A stretch of 64,000 nt of DNA from Opitutus sp. GAS368 (GTDB taxonomy: Bacteria; Verrucomicrobiota; Verrucomicrobiia; Opitutales; Opitutaceae): NCBI GenBank assembly GCA_945869845.1, contig CAMBRG010000001.1, positions 1 to 64,000 on the forward strand, written 5' to 3'. The notes below the pieces were generated by a model. The model saw only the letters and a program-made list of their open reading frames with translations. It did not search any database and was not told the DNA's origin. Positions 62,855-64,000 of the stretch are shown piece after piece. The position numbers and the translations under genes are program-made. Position 1 is the first letter of the stretch; each line of letters starts with the position of its first letter.

Positions 62855-64000
62855 GTCGCGGTCGGGGCGGCGCGGGGCGAGCGGGAAATCGGGATTCTCG
62901 GTGCGGGCGGAAGTGAGCAGGGCGGTGAGGCGGGCGGCGATCTCGGGTTGGGCGGAGGCGAGGTTTTCTTTTTCGCCGATATCGTCGCGGAGCTGGTAGA
63001 GCTCGACCGGTCGGTTGGCGGCGGCGCGGTAGAGTTTCCAGTCGCCCTCGCGGACGGCCTGTTGCGGGGCGGCTTCCCAGTAGTGATGGCTGCGCCGAAT
63101 CTGCCGAGCGGGCGGGCCGAGCAGCGTGGGAACAAGCGAAACGCCGTCGATGGCGGTGGGTGGATCGGCGCGGGCGAGTTCGGCAAAGGTCGGCGCCATA
63201 TCGGCAAAATCCGAGACGAGATCGGAGGTGCGTCCGGGAGCGATGCGACCGGGCCAGCGGGCGATGAAAGGCACGCGAATGCCGCCTTCGTAGAGGGTGA
63301 ACTTGAGGCCCCGCAACGGGCCGGCGCTTTGAAAAAACTCGGGGTCTTGGCCGCCGGCGGTGATCGGGCCGTTGTCGCTGGTGAAGATGATGAGGGTGTT
63401 TTCGGAGAGTTTGAGTTCGTCGAGTAAGTCGAGCAGTCGGCCGATATCGCGGTCGAGGCGGGTGATCATCGCAGCGCGGACGGCGCGGGGTTCGTGCTGG
63501 GGGGCGTAAGTTTTTCCGCCGGGAAACGGTTTGGGCTCGGGCCAACGGTCGCGATATTCGGCGAGCGAATCGGCGGGGACGGCGACCTCGGCATGCGGCG
63601 TCGTGAAGGCGCCGAAAAAGAAGAACGGGCGGTCTTGGTGGCGGCGGACGAAATCGAGCGTTTCGCGGATGAACAGGTCTTGCGAATACAGGGCGCGGCC
63701 GCCGGCGGTGTTTTCCGGGATTTCGACGCGCTGGCCGTTTTTCCAAAGGTGGTCGGGGTAGTGGGTGTGGGCGTGGGTCTGGTCGATGTAGCCAAAGAAT
63801 TCGTCGATGCCCTGAGCGGCGGGCGCGCCCGTGCTTTCGAGCGTGCCGAGGCCCCACTTGCCCACGCCGCCGGTGGCGTAACCGGCGGCCTTAAGCGCGG
63901 AGGGGAACGTGCGGTCGGTGGCGCGGAGGGGAAGTTTGCTGTTGGCGCGGATGGGGGCGTGGCCGCCGTGCAGCCCGGTGAAGAGCACGGTGCGCGAAGG
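62852..64000 (-). CDS. sulfatase, 5' end outside the window
   Basis: The gene runs off the right edge. The last in-window codons read PSRTVLFTGLHGGHAPIRAN, so the window ends inside the CxPSR active-site motif and the signal peptide and Asp-Asp pair lie beyond 64000. What remains (383 codons) has GVGKWGLGTLESTGAPAAQG with Gly-Leu in place of His-Leu, FFFGAFTTPHAEVAVP and TSDNGPITAGGQDPEFFQSA. This is an arylsulfatase-A-like enzyme of about 470 residues when complete. Its stop codon lies inside the end of repeat copy B. Confidence 0.9.
   Translation of the reverse strand, partial: PSRTVLFTGLHGGHAPIRANSKLPLRATDRTFPSALKAAGYATGGVGKWGLGTLESTGAPAAQGIDEFFGYIDQTHAHTHYPDHLWKNGQRVEIPENTAGGRALYSQDLFIRETLDFVRRHQDRPFFFFGAFTTPHAEVAVPADSLAEYRDRWPEPKPFPGGKTYAPQHEPRAVRAAMITRLDRDIGRLLDLLDELKLSENTLIIFTSDNGPITAGGQDPEFFQSAGPLRGLKFTLYEGGIRVPFIARWPGRIAPGRTSDLVSDFADMAPTFAELARADPPTAIDGVSLVPTLLGPPARQIRRSHHYWEAAPQQAVREGDWKLYRAAANRPVELYQLRDDIGEKENLASAQPEIAARLTALLTSARTENPDFPLAPRRPDRD

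Overview
The window reads as GC-rich chromosomal DNA of a Gram-negative, polysaccharide-degrading bacterium, most likely an Opitutaceae-type member of Verrucomicrobiota. Reasons: an LPS-export block (kdsC-lptC-lptA-lptB) next to hprK, two TonB-dependent receptors with the LNPF-V motif after the signal peptide and no SusD partner, and a huge set of secreted sulfatases. The lineage is inferred from protein style, not from a marker gene. I saw no rRNA, tRNA or CRISPR array.

Layout. 1-6050: housekeeping, all on the minus strand: kdsC, lptC-like, lptA-like and lptB with overlapping stops and starts, then hprK, preceded by a fused E1 alpha/beta 2-oxoacid dehydrogenase. 6445-14196: minus-strand catabolic block (alpha/beta-hydrolase, three sulfatases, TonB receptor). 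14335-15387: a LacI-type regulator flanked by two matching operator-like palindromes. 15449-18438: a divergent pair, a sulfatase with no signal peptide overlapped by a sodium/solute symporter. 18597-20063: one minus-strand sulfatase. 20548-32108: plus-strand block of a second TonB receptor, five sulfatases and a GH71/99-like lipoprotein. 41742-64000: minus-strand block of thirteen complete sulfatases, one alpha/beta-hydrolase and a sulfatase cut by the window end.

Between 32109 and 41741 the sulfatase locus is interrupted by a 9.6-kb decaying defence/mobile patch: VapBC-like pair, 5' fragment of a C5-cytosine methyltransferase, small membrane protein, AAA ATPase, PLD-SF2 helicase-DUF3427 protein, frameshifted DUF2357/McrC-like nuclease, MazF/PemK-like pair, frameshifted Vsr endonuclease, and scraps of carbohydrate-locus genes.

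In total 24 S1-type sulfatase genes lie in 64 kb, with only one intact recognisable glycoside hydrolase. The simplest reading is a locus for a heavily and diversely sulfated, probably acylated polysaccharide (fucoidan-like is plausible but inferred): TonB receptors import oligomers, periplasmic sulfatases and esterases strip substituents, the symporter imports a still-sulfated product, and the cytoplasmic sulfatase finishes it under LacI-type control. Several repeat families (REPIN-like palindromes, CTCAACTCT-type repeats, nearly identical signal-peptide DNA) suggest repeated local recombination.
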